Shown here one piece after another: positions 5,949-12,865 of a stretch of DNA of 13,788 nt (positions are counted from its first letter, which is position 1; every line of letters begins with the position of its first letter). Location: assembly GCA_003646045.1 (NCBI GenBank), contig QNDV01000014.1, positions 1 through 13,788 of the forward strand, given 5' to 3'. Made by a program: the position numbers and the translations under genes. The notes beneath the pieces are model-generated. The model did not search any database. It was not told where the DNA came from and worked only from the letters and a program-made list of their open reading frames with translations. The stretch comes from a bacterium (GTDB lineage Bacteria; Krumholzibacteriota; Krumholzibacteria; LZORAL124-64-63).

Positions 5949-6527
5949 TCAACGTGAAAGGCCCGGATTTCCCGCCATGGTGAAACGCCACTGGCGCCGC
6001 GTTGCCCGGCGAATACCGATCCGTCCGGAAGCGACCACCGGCCCGGGCTCCCCACCCGCCAGCAGACGCAACGCCCCGGCGCCCGGCAGATCCGCGGCCA
6101 CCGGCGCCCCATTGAGATTCAGGTCGATGCCCAGACTGCGGCAAAGCAGACCCGGTCCGGCGCAGAGCCGGTGCGCAGGCGTATCCGGCCGCGGCGCCAC
6201 GCCGGCGAGGGGTTCGGCCGCCCGGATCAGTACGGCTGACGGGTCCCCCGCCGGACCGGTGACCAGGTTCAGGCAGTGGTGCACGCCGTAGACCAGGTAG
6301 ACGTAGGCGAATCCCGGAGGTCCGAACATCACCTCGCTGCGGCGTGTCGGACCGCGGCCCGCGTGGCTGGCCGGATCATCGGTCCCGCCATAGGCCTCGG
6401 TTTCCACGATGCGGACCCGGGCTCCGCTCGCGGTCACCAGTACGGTCCCCAACAGATCGCGCGCCACGGTCAGCACCGGGCGCGCAAAAAAGGAACTCGT
6501 GAGGGAATCCCCCGTATCGGCGATCAA
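5949..6527 (-). CDS. Alkyladenine (3-methyladenine) DNA glycosylase, AAG/MPG family
   Basis: 192 residues when read from TTG 6527. It excises alkylated purines such as 3-methyladenine in base-excision repair. The active-site region VRIVETEAYGG carries the catalytic Glu44 and Tyr46. ASHA gives His55; YVYLVYGVHHCLN gives the base-flipping Tyr80 and Asn87, which match human AAG residues E125, Y127, H136, Y162 and N169. The C-terminus (SGRIGIRRA, then RFTMAGNPGLSR) matches the family end, so it is complete. The family usually starts just before the 'SFFARPVLTVARDLLG' segment, and the TTG is the only start close to it; its TTGA overlaps the TGA of the upstream permease, with AAGGA nine bases before. 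Longer upstream reading is permease sequence in another frame. It is the last gene of the ABC operon, with no obvious terminator after it. Confidence 0.92.
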   Translation of the reverse strand: MIADTGDSLTSSFFARPVLTVARDLLGTVLVTASGARVRIVETEAYGGTDDPASHAGRGPTRRSEVMFGPPGFAYVYLVYGVHHCLNLVTGPAGDPSAVLIRAAEPLAGVAPRPDTPAHRLCAGPGLLCRSLGIDLNLNGAPVAADLPGAGALRLLAGGEPGPVVASGRIGIRRATRRQWRFTMAGNPGLSR

Positions 6528-7387
6528 TTCTCGATTTCCTTGTGCCGCAGCAGCCACACCCCCGCCACCGAGGCCACCACCACCGTCAGGATCAACACCG
6601 CCACCGACTGGAGGTCGGGCACCGGTTCCCGCTTGAAGGCCGTGGTCAAAAGGGCGCCCAACAGTCCGGGAAGATCTGACGTGTCGGCCACCTGGGGCCG
6701 CTCCACCAGGTTCTGCAGGTGGAAGCGCAGGCTCAGCTCCTGCACCCGTGCCGGAATCTCGCTGACCAGGTTCTCCCAGCCGAAGGCGAACAGGATGGCG
6801 GGCACCACCGGCTTCCTGACCCAGGTGCCGAAGGCCGCGAAGAGCGCCGTGTACGAGGAGGCGCCCAGCAGGATTATCCCGAAGGTGCCCAGATACAGCT
6901 TGAGGAAGGCCCAGGTGATGACGTCGGGGCCTTTGCTGACCATGATCACGAAACACGCCACGAGCGCCAGGCTGGGCACGAGCACAGCCACCGTCTGGGC
7001 GGCCACCAGACGGCCCAGGTAGATGGCCCGGCGGCGGATGGGACGCGTCCACAGGTAGACGATGGTGCCTTCCTCCACCTGCTCACCGATAGCCGAGGCA
7101 CCCACGGCCATGCCCATGACCGGGAGCAGGAAAGGCACGATGACGTCGTAGGTCAGGGCCGTCAGCTGTTGCTGGGCCGTGATGGGCTCGTCACGAAAAA
7201 AGATCCGCACCGCCAGTACCGCCAGCACGGGCAGCAGGTTCAGCAGGCCCAGGGAGACCAGGCGTTTGCGGCGCACCATTTCGCGCATGCTGAACCAGGC
7301 GATCCACATCACCACCGGCAAGCTGGGCAGGGGGCGGGGTTCGCCGGCGGCGGGCACGGTTGTCGTCGCGGTATCACTCACGTTCAT
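6524..7387 (-). CDS. ABC-2 type transporter permease (second module)
   Basis: 287 residues from ATG 7387. After about 28 cytoplasmic residues there are roughly six hydrophobic segments, ending in a short basic tail (LLRHKEIEN). The segment EEGTIVYLWTRPIRRRAIYLG, before the third membrane span, is the usual ABC-2 permease motif (a short 'P-x-R' coupling stretch next to the second span). With the ATPase encoded immediately upstream it should form an export complex in the inner membrane; the substrate cannot be told. Its ATG overlaps the ATPase stop in TGATG; GTG 7390 would add one residue. A strong ribosome-binding site is lacking, so expression is probably coupled to the ATPase. It shares only general architecture with the other permease of this operon. 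Confidence 0.85.
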   Translation of the reverse strand: MNVSDTATTTVPAAGEPRPLPSLPVVMWIAWFSMREMVRRKRLVSLGLLNLLPVLAVLAVRIFFRDEPITAQQQLTALTYDVIVPFLLPVMGMAVGASAIGEQVEEGTIVYLWTRPIRRRAIYLGRLVAAQTVAVLVPSLALVACFVIMVSKGPDVITWAFLKLYLGTFGIILLGASSYTALFAAFGTWVRKPVVPAILFAFGWENLVSEIPARVQELSLRFHLQNLVERPQVADTSDLPGLLGALLTTAFKREPVPDLQSVAVLILTVVVASVAGVWLLRHKEIEN

Positions 7388-8340
7388 CACCGTTCGGTCA
7401 GGTATTGGAAGACCGCTTCGAGGCTGTCGTCCAGGGTAAGGATCTCGTCCACGGCCAGGTCGTTTTCCAGTACCCAGCCGGGCAGGGCCCGGTAGAAACC
7501 CACGGCCGCATCGGTGCGCACCACCACGCGCTCCTCGCTCTCCAGTTCCACGCTTTTGACGTGGTCGCAGCCGATGAGGAAACCGGCCAGCCGGCGGGCC
7601 TCACGTGAAACCAGGGCCACGGTGGTGGGATGCTCCGGTATCTTGTCCCGGATCTCGGTGACCGAACCCTCGGCCAGGACCTTGCCCCGGTCGATCAGGA
7701 CGATCTCGCTGGTCATGGTCTCCACTTCGGGCAGGATGTGGCTCGAAACCAGCACCGTGCGGCCGGCGGCGCCCAACTCGCGTACCAGATCGATGGACTG
7801 CTTGCGCGAGACCGGATCCATGCCGTTGAGGGGCTCGTCCAGGAAGATCACTTCCGGATCGTGGGCCAGGGCCTGGGCCAGTTTCAGTTTCTGCTTCATG
7901 CCCTTGGAGTAGCCGCCCAGCCGCCGGTTGCGGGCATCCACCAGTTCGAAGCGCTCGAGCCAGTAGTCCACGCTTTGTTTGATCTCGTCCTTGCCGAAGC
8001 CCATCAACCGCAGGGACAGGGACAGGAACTCCCGGCCCGTCATCCAGCCCGGCAGGACCTCGCTCTCGGGGCAGAAGCCCACGCGACGATACCAGCCCAC
8101 GTCCCGTCGCAGTTCGGTACCGAAGATCCGGACCGTGCCATGGCTGGGCTCGATCAGGCCGGCAAGCATCTTGAACAGGGTGGACTTGCCGGCGCCGTTG
8201 GCACCCAGCAATCCCACCACGCCGGTCCCTACGCTGATGGTGCAGTTGTTGACGGCTATAACTTCGCCGAACCACTTGCCGACCCGGTCGGCGCTGATAC
8301 GAGCGACCCCGCTGGCCACACCGGCCCCGCTGGCGTTCAA
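7387..8340 (-). CDS. ABC transporter ATP-binding protein (second module)
   Basis: 317 residues from TTG 8340. Walker A is GANGAGKST (46-54), the signature region is GGYSKGMKQKLKLAQAL (142-158, YSKGM as the LSGGQ equivalent), Walker B is VIFLDEP (164-170), and the switch histidine is His201 (SSHIL). The Q-loop position reads FCPE, Glu92 instead of Gln, as in many ABC-2 drug and antibiotic-type ATPases. About 90 residues follow the nucleotide-binding domain and form a small C-terminal domain of unknown role. The TTG start is supported by GGAGG seven bases upstream, located within the last codons of the upstream permease, and by the TTGA overlap with its stop. The open frame extends much further upstream, but that part is antiparallel-free shadow sequence over the permease gene and does not resemble protein. 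Confidence 0.9.
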   Translation of the reverse strand: MNASGAGVASGVARISADRVGKWFGEVIAVNNCTISVGTGVVGLLGANGAGKSTLFKMLAGLIEPSHGTVRIFGTELRRDVGWYRRVGFCPESEVLPGWMTGREFLSLSLRLMGFGKDEIKQSVDYWLERFELVDARNRRLGGYSKGMKQKLKLAQALAHDPEVIFLDEPLNGMDPVSRKQSIDLVRELGAAGRTVLVSSHILPEVETMTSEIVLIDRGKVLAEGSVTEIRDKIPEHPTTVALVSREARRLAGFLIGCDHVKSVELESEERVVVRTDAAVGFYRALPGWVLENDLAVDEILTLDDSLEAVFQYLTER

Positions 8341-9191
8341 GACACCACCTCCACCGGCCTGATGCGACGACGCAGGACCCACGCGGCCAGTACCGTCCAG
8401 GCGACAATGACCAGGAAACTCACCCCGCGCGAAACCTCGATGCTTCTGGCCGCACCGAACAGGACCGTACCCGCGTTGTCGTACTGGGCCATGAAATCCA
8501 GGACCCGCAGCGAGCCCCGGCCCAAGGCCTCGGCGATCGAGGCCAGGGTCTTGGTGCCCATGACCATCACCGCCCACCAGACCATGACGAAGATCGAGCG
8601 CTGGCCCATGGAACTGAAAGCCAGCAGTACCAGAGCCATGCTGGTGCCTGTCAGCAGACAGAACACCAGCAACCGCAGTGGTGTCAGCAACAGCAGTTCC
8701 ATGCCCGCCGCTTCCGGTGCCACCAGATAGGCGAAGACGCACAGCGCCACCGCCGGCACCAGGGTCACCAGCGCATAGAAGAAGAACAGGATGGCCGTCT
8801 TGCCCGCGACGTAGCCCTTCACATCCAGCGGTCTACTGAAGTACAGGCTCAGGCCGTTGTCCCGCCTGTCGGTGGCCACCAGCCCCGCTCCCACCACCGC
8901 CATGATCACGAAGACGAAGAAATGCTGCTTGTCCAGGTAGTTCAGGAACCCCTCGGGCTCGATGCTGGTCCATCCGCCTCCCAGCAGATCGACCATGTCC
9001 CCGGCCTTGAGCTTGAAGTAGATGATGCCGCCCTTGACGATGGCCGGCACCCAGGCCGCCAGCACCAGCACCAGCAACCAGCGTTTCTTGAGGGGCTCGA
9101 TGATGCCGCGGCGGGCTATGACCAGCCAGGCGGGCAGGGCCCTGCCGTCGGAGCGCTCCCAGTGGGTGTATCCCCTGTCATAGACCGGCAT
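8337..9191 (-). CDS. ABC-2 type transporter permease (first module), YDRGY N-terminus
   Basis: 284 residues. It begins MPVYDRGYTHWERSDG, an N-terminus found in a group of ABC-2 permeases from myxobacteria and relatives, in which a Tyr-Asp-x-x-Tyr segment precedes the first span. About six hydrophobic segments follow, the first at about 38-58. RRDNGLSLYFSRPLDVKGYV after the second span is the ABC-2 coupling motif. It ends with RRRIRPVEVVS. Start ATG 9191 lies one base after the TGA of the upstream ATPase gene and is preceded by GGAGG six bases away, located in that gene's last codons. With the upstream ATPase it forms the first of two transporter modules; all four proteins may also assemble as one heteromeric complex. 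Substrate is unknown. Confidence 0.87.
   Translation of the reverse strand: MPVYDRGYTHWERSDGRALPAWLVIARRGIIEPLKKRWLLVLVLAAWVPAIVKGGIIYFKLKAGDMVDLLGGGWTSIEPEGFLNYLDKQHFFVFVIMAVVGAGLVATDRRDNGLSLYFSRPLDVKGYVAGKTAILFFFYALVTLVPAVALCVFAYLVAPEAAGMELLLLTPLRLLVFCLLTGTSMALVLLAFSSMGQRSIFVMVWWAVMVMGTKTLASIAEALGRGSLRVLDFMAQYDNAGTVLFGAARSIEVSRGVSFLVIVAWTVLAAWVLRRRIRPVEVVS
8348..8352 (-). promoter_or_regulatory. Shine-Dalgarno site that fixes a TTG start
   Basis: GGAGG on the minus strand, seven bases from TTG 8340 and within the last codons of the permease gene. Together with the TTGA stop/start overlap it favours this TTG over the downstream in-frame GTG for the second ATPase. Confidence 0.6.
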
Positions 9192-9192
9192 C

Positions 9193-10191
9193 TCAGGCCT
9201 CCACCATTTCGTAGAATTCGTCAGCCAGACTCACTGGGCGCCGGCGCAACCGTCGCAGGGCATAGTCCTGTGCCTCCGCCACCGTCAGGATGGCGTTCAC
9301 TCCCGCGGCCGCATCCCAGGCGCCGTCGGCTCCCGCCTCACCCGCCACTTGTGCCATGTCCAGGGTCACCAGCAGCAGGCGCTGATCCCGGGTAACCTCC
9401 GCGCCCAATGCGGCCAGTCCCGCCAGGAAACCCTCGGTATCGCCGAAGCCCTCCACCTCGAAGATCTGACGTGGTTGACGCGCGACGCCATCCAGGTTCT
9501 GGCGCGCCAGCAGCTCCCCCTTGCGCAACACCACTATCTCGTTGCAGACAGCCTCGACATCCGCCAAAAGGTGGGTCGACAGGATCACGCCCACGTTCTT
9601 GTTCCAGGCCAGGTCGCGGATCAATTCGAGAATGGAGACCCGCCCCCGCGGATCCAGACCGCTGGTGGGCTCGTCCAGGAAGATCCAGCTTGGGTCGTGG
9701 ACCAGGGTCTGGGCCAGTTTCAGGCGCTGCTTCATGCCCTGGCTGTATTTCTCGCAGGGGCGATAACGCTCGTCCGCCAGTCCCACGTAGTGCAGCACTT
9801 CGTGGGCTCGTTGCATGGCGTCGCGGGCAGGCATGCCCGACAACTCCCCCAGGTAGGCCACCAGGCCCACGCCGCTCATGCCGGGTATGATCCCGCCTGT
9901 TTCGGGCATCCAACCCAGACCGGCCCTGGCGGCACGGGCTGTCCGGGCCATGTCGTGGCCCAGAACCTCCACCTGGCCCACCTTGAGGGGCACGTGGCCC
10001 AGCAGGCAGCGCAACAGGGTGGTCTTGCCCGATCCGTTGGGACCCAACAGCCCGATGGCACCCTGTTCCAGTTCGAATCCGATGCCCTTTAGTACCGGTT
10101 CCGACGTGTAGGCGAAGTCTAGACCGCTCACGCGGATCGCCGTTTCTGCACGGTTGACTTTGATGGGTGGCCCTTTCATGTTGAAGTCCAT
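9193..10191 (-). CDS. ABC transporter ATP-binding protein (first module, first gene of operon)
   Basis: 332 residues from ATG 10191; an in-frame ATG at 10179 would remove four. Walker A is GPNGSGKTT (50-58), the signature region KYSQGMKQRLKLAQTL (148-163), Walker B WIFLDEPTSGLD (169-180) and the switch histidine His207 (STHLL). The Q-loop reads WMPE, with Glu97 in place of Gln, as in the other ATPase of this operon. A C-terminal extension of about 100 residues follows. It heads a minus-strand operon of five genes that ends with a DNA glycosylase. The ribosome-binding site (GGAG, 12 bases away) is weak. It is divergent from metK, with 123 bases between the two starts. Confidence 0.9.
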   Translation of the reverse strand: MDFNMKGPPIKVNRAETAIRVSGLDFAYTSEPVLKGIGFELEQGAIGLLGPNGSGKTTLLRCLLGHVPLKVGQVEVLGHDMARTARAARAGLGWMPETGGIIPGMSGVGLVAYLGELSGMPARDAMQRAHEVLHYVGLADERYRPCEKYSQGMKQRLKLAQTLVHDPSWIFLDEPTSGLDPRGRVSILELIRDLAWNKNVGVILSTHLLADVEAVCNEIVVLRKGELLARQNLDGVARQPRQIFEVEGFGDTEGFLAGLAALGAEVTRDQRLLLVTLDMAQVAGEAGADGAWDAAAGVNAILTVAEAQDYALRRLRRRPVSLADEFYEMVEA

Positions 10192-10266
10192 GTCGCAGAT
10201 TCGCTCCAAGACGAAACTGCCGCCGGATTGTTTCAGGCACCGCCGCGGAGGGAAAGCCCTTTCTGA

Positions 10267-10282
10267 CGCGACGGCCGTCGCG
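10267..10282. promoter_or_regulatory. 16-bp perfect palindrome between divergent ABC operon and metK-like gene
   Basis: CGCGACGGCCGTCGCG is its own reverse complement. It lies 32 bases before the metK start and 75 bases before the first ABC gene, a place where an operator could act on both. No convincing -35/-10 pair was seen on either strand of the 123-base region. In a GC-rich genome a palindrome of this size can arise by chance, and as RNA it would have no loop, so an operator reading is a guess. Confidence 0.35.
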
Positions 10283-10314
10283 ACCCGCCCCCTCTTTGCC
10301 GGAGGAATGAGAAC

Positions 10315-11529
10315 ATGCCCCGTTCCTGGATCCAGACCGCCGAGTCGGTCACCGCCGGACACGCCGACAAGCTCTGTGACCTCATCGCCGACGCCGTACT
10401 GGACACGATACTCGAGCACGATCGATTCGCCCGCGTCTCCTGCGAGGTCATGGCCACCACCGGTCTGGTGGTGGTCACGGGCCAGATCACCACCAAGTGC
10501 TACGTGGACATCACGTCTGTCGTCCGCGAAACCATCAGCAAAGTGGGCTACAACGACCCGGTAATCGGTTTCGACCACAACAGTTGTGCGGTGCTGGTCA
10601 TGCTCGAGGAACAGTCGGGCGACGTCTCCCTGGGCGTGGACCGCAAGGGTGCCGGCGACCAGGGAGTCTGCGTCGGGTACGCCACCAACGAGGGCGATTC
10701 ACTGCCCGTGGACACCCACCATCTGCCGGTGGCGCCGTTCCTCGCCAACCGCCTGGCCGAGCGCCTGGCCGCGGTGCGCACCGGCGGCAAGCTGTCCGTT
10801 CTCTATCCAGACGGAAAAGTACAGGTCTCGGTTCGGTACCGGAACGCGAAACCCGTGGACCTGACCCATGTTGTGGTCTCGGCGCACCACCACTCGAACG
10901 CCGACCTGGCCAAGCTAAGGAAGGATATCAAACGCCTGGTGATCAAGCCCGTCCTCGGCCCCACCGGACTGCTGACCTCGGACACCGAAATACTGATCAA
11001 CCCGGTGGGCGCCTTCAGTGAGGGCGGCCCCCGGGCCGACTCCGGGCTGACAGGGCGCAAGCAGACCGTGGACTGCTACGGCAGCGCCTGTGCCCACGGC
11101 GGCAGCGCCTTCAGCGGCAAGGATCCCACCAAGCCCGACCGCAGCGGCAGCTACGGCGCGCGCTGGGTCGCCCGTAATCTGGTGGCCGCCGGCCTGGCGG
11201 ACCGTTGTGCCGTCGAGGTGGCCTATGTCATCGGCCTGGCCCGACCCCTGAGCATCAGCGTCGACACCTTCGGCACGGGCCGCCTGCCCGACCACAAGCT
11301 GGCTGCGGTGATCGCCCGGGAATTCGACCTCTCTCCCGCCGGCATCATCGAGAGTCTGGACCTGCGTCGTCCCATCTACCGGGATACGGCGGCTTACGGC
11401 CACTTCGGCCGACCGGATTTGGACCTGGCCTGGGAGCGCCTGGACCGGGTCGAGGTCCTGCGTCGGCATCTCAAGAAGGTGCCAACCCGCCGGAAAACCG
11501 CTACGCGCGGCAAGAAGGGAAGCAGGTAA
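10315..11529 (+). CDS. metK: S-adenosylmethionine synthetase (methionine adenosyltransferase), divergent form
   Basis: 404 residues, the usual MetK length plus a basic 20-residue tail. MetK joins methionine and ATP to give SAM. Recognisable in order: ESVTAGHADK (His16, Asp18), CEVMATTGLVVVTGQITT, QSGDVSLGVD (Gln100), GAGDQG, PDGKVQV (Asp166, Lys168), GGPRADSGLTGRK (Asp242, Arg248, Lys249) and HGGSAFSGKDPTKPDRS (Lys269, Lys273), and the end TAAYGHFGR. All ATP and phosphate ligands known from E. coli MetK are kept. However, several near-invariant positions differ: the methionine-binding Glu of G-E-I-T-T is Gln57; SVxEGHPDK is SVTAGHADK; LRPD is LYPD; STQH is SAHH; GGGAFSGKD is GGSAFSGKD. GGAGG precedes ATG 10315 by nine bases. 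It overlaps the PLP-enzyme gene by one base. A specialised second MetK or an enzyme with a shifted substrate is possible. Confidence 0.87.
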   Translation: MPRSWIQTAESVTAGHADKLCDLIADAVLDTILEHDRFARVSCEVMATTGLVVVTGQITTKCYVDITSVVRETISKVGYNDPVIGFDHNSCAVLVMLEEQSGDVSLGVDRKGAGDQGVCVGYATNEGDSLPVDTHHLPVAPFLANRLAERLAAVRTGGKLSVLYPDGKVQVSVRYRNAKPVDLTHVVVSAHHHSNADLAKLRKDIKRLVIKPVLGPTGLLTSDTEILINPVGAFSEGGPRADSGLTGRKQTVDCYGSACAHGGSAFSGKDPTKPDRSGSYGARWVARNLVAAGLADRCAVEVAYVIGLARPLSISVDTFGTGRLPDHKLAAVIAREFDLSPAGIIESLDLRRPIYRDTAAYGHFGRPDLDLAWERLDRVEVLRRHLKKVPTRRKTATRGKKGSR

Positions 11530-12734
11530 TGGCGAAGAAACAACCCGGACCCGGTTTCGCGACCCTCTGCATCCACGGCAAGAAGCACCTGGACAAGCAC
11601 GAGAGTGAACGGCCCATCCGCGCAGTAAGCACGCCCATCTTCCAGAGCTCGACCTTCGCCTTCGAGAACGTGGATCACGGCGCGGCGGTGTTCAGGGGTG
11701 AGGACTCCAGCTATGTCTACACCCGCCTGGGCAACCCCACCCAGGCCGCGTTGGAGACCGAGATCGCCTACCTGGAACGGGGCGAGGCCGCCCTGGCCCT
11801 GGCCAGCGGCATGGCTGCCGCCACCACCGCGGTGCTGAACTGCTGCCGTACCGGCGACCACATCGTGTCCGGCGACACCCTGTACGGCGGTACACACCAA
11901 CTCTTCACCCAGACCCTGCCGCGGCTGGGCATCGACGTCACCGAGGTTCCGGCCACGGATCCGCAGAACTTCGCCGACGCCATCACCGACCGCACGCGGC
12001 TGGTCTACCTCGAGTCCCCGGCCAATCCCACCCTGGTGTTGACTGACATCGAGGCCGTGGCGGCCATCGCCCGCCAGCGGGGCATCCCGGTGCTGGTGGA
12101 CAACACCTTCTGCACGCCCTACCTGCAGAATCCCCTCGAACTGGGAGCCGATATCGTCCTGCACTCGGCCACCAAGTACATCGGCGGCCATGGTGATACC
12201 GTAGCCGGCGTCCTGGTGGGCAAGGCGGACTGGATCATGCAGGCGCGCATGGAGATCCTGCGCGACGTGGGCGGCTGCATCTCTCCCTTCAACGCCTGGT
12301 TGCTGCTGAGGGGTCTGAAGACCTTGCCGGTGCGCATGGACCGCCACATGGAAAGCGCCATGGAAGTGGCCCAGTTCCTGTCCTACCACCCCAAGGTCAC
12401 GGAGGTCATCTATCCCGGACTGAAGACCCATCCCCAGTACGAACTGGCGGCGCGGCAACAGCGGGGATTCGGCGGCATGATCAGCTTCATGGTCGAAGGC
12501 GGCCGCGAGACGGGCAAAACGGTCATGGACAACGTCAAGCTGTGCACCCTGGCGGTGAGTCTCGGCGACGTGGATACCCTCATCGAGCATCCTGCCTCCA
12601 TGACCCACTCCACCTACAGCGAGGACGAGTTGGCCAAAGTAGGCATCGACCCGGGGATGGTGCGCTTGTCGGTGGGACTCGAGAATGTCGAGGACATCAT
12701 AGCCGACCTGAGACAGGCCCTGAAACTCATCTAG
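11529..12734 (+). CDS. PLP-dependent Cys/Met metabolism enzyme, methionine gamma-lyase-like
   Basis: 401 residues of the trans-sulfuration family (methionine gamma-lyase, cystathionine gamma-lyase/synthase, homocysteine-forming sulfhydrylases). The cofactor lysine is Lys216 in SATKYIGGHGD. Tyr64 and Arg66 (YVYTRLGNPT) bind PLP phosphate across the subunit interface, Tyr119 stacks on PLP (TLYGGT), and Asp191 (VDNTFCTPYL) contacts the ring nitrogen. The C-terminal half (ISPFNAWLLLRGLKTLPVRM, then HPASMTHSTY and VRLSVGLEN) is closest in feel to Pseudomonas methionine gamma-lyase, but the cysteine typical of that enzyme (YGCT) is Gly121 here, so cystathionine gamma-lyase or a sulfhydrylase cannot be excluded. 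The start ATG shares a base with the metK stop (TAATG) and follows AAGGGA at a good distance. Co-expression with MetK suggests a role in methionine/SAM turnover. Confidence 0.88.
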   Translation: MAKKQPGPGFATLCIHGKKHLDKHESERPIRAVSTPIFQSSTFAFENVDHGAAVFRGEDSSYVYTRLGNPTQAALETEIAYLERGEAALALASGMAAATTAVLNCCRTGDHIVSGDTLYGGTHQLFTQTLPRLGIDVTEVPATDPQNFADAITDRTRLVYLESPANPTLVLTDIEAVAAIARQRGIPVLVDNTFCTPYLQNPLELGADIVLHSATKYIGGHGDTVAGVLVGKADWIMQARMEILRDVGGCISPFNAWLLLRGLKTLPVRMDRHMESAMEVAQFLSYHPKVTEVIYPGLKTHPQYELAARQQRGFGGMISFMVEGGRETGKTVMDNVKLCTLAVSLGDVDTLIEHPASMTHSTYSEDELAKVGIDPGMVRLSVGLENVEDIIADLRQALKLI

Positions 12735-12781
12735 CGGTACAAACGGCCGCTTATTGACCCTGCCCGGGAGTGTCCCGTAGG

Positions 12782-12798
12782 ATGGCCGGGGCGGCCAT
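12782..12798. terminator. Weak hairpin after the metK-PLP operon
   Basis: ATGGCC (12782-12787) and GGCCAT (12793-12798) form a 6-bp stem with a 5-base loop, 48 bases past the stop at 12734. No U-tract follows, so it is at best a partial or factor-dependent terminator. The remaining bases of the 131-base gap before the next gene contain that gene's ribosome-binding site but no clear promoter. Confidence 0.25.
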
Positions 12799-12865
12799 AG
12801 TCCACCCCGTGGTGAACCGATGGGCGGATCGCCATGGTCCATGTCCTGCCGACGGAGGTTGGTGC

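Noticed and set aside
6528..7052. An N-terminal extension that would make the glycosylase 367 residues long
   Set aside because: The extra part is Gly/Pro/Arg-rich shadow sequence of the permease gene in another frame, and the AAG family begins near the TTG at 6527.
7630..8730. A 366-codon plus-strand open frame opposite the second ATPase
   Set aside because: It crosses two well-supported minus-strand genes and has no domain signs.
8341..8742. An N-terminal extension of the second ATPase
   Set aside because: It lies entirely over the first permease gene in another frame, and the TTG at 8340 with GGAGG upstream gives a normal-length ATPase.
10192..10314. A SAM riboswitch in front of metK
   Set aside because: The leader is at most about 120 bases, GC-rich, and shows none of the usual multi-stem core or a terminator; only a loopless palindrome is visible.
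11394..12842. A 482-codon minus-strand open frame opposite the PLP enzyme
   Set aside because: It spans the metK end and the whole PLP gene with no recognisable motif; shadow frame.
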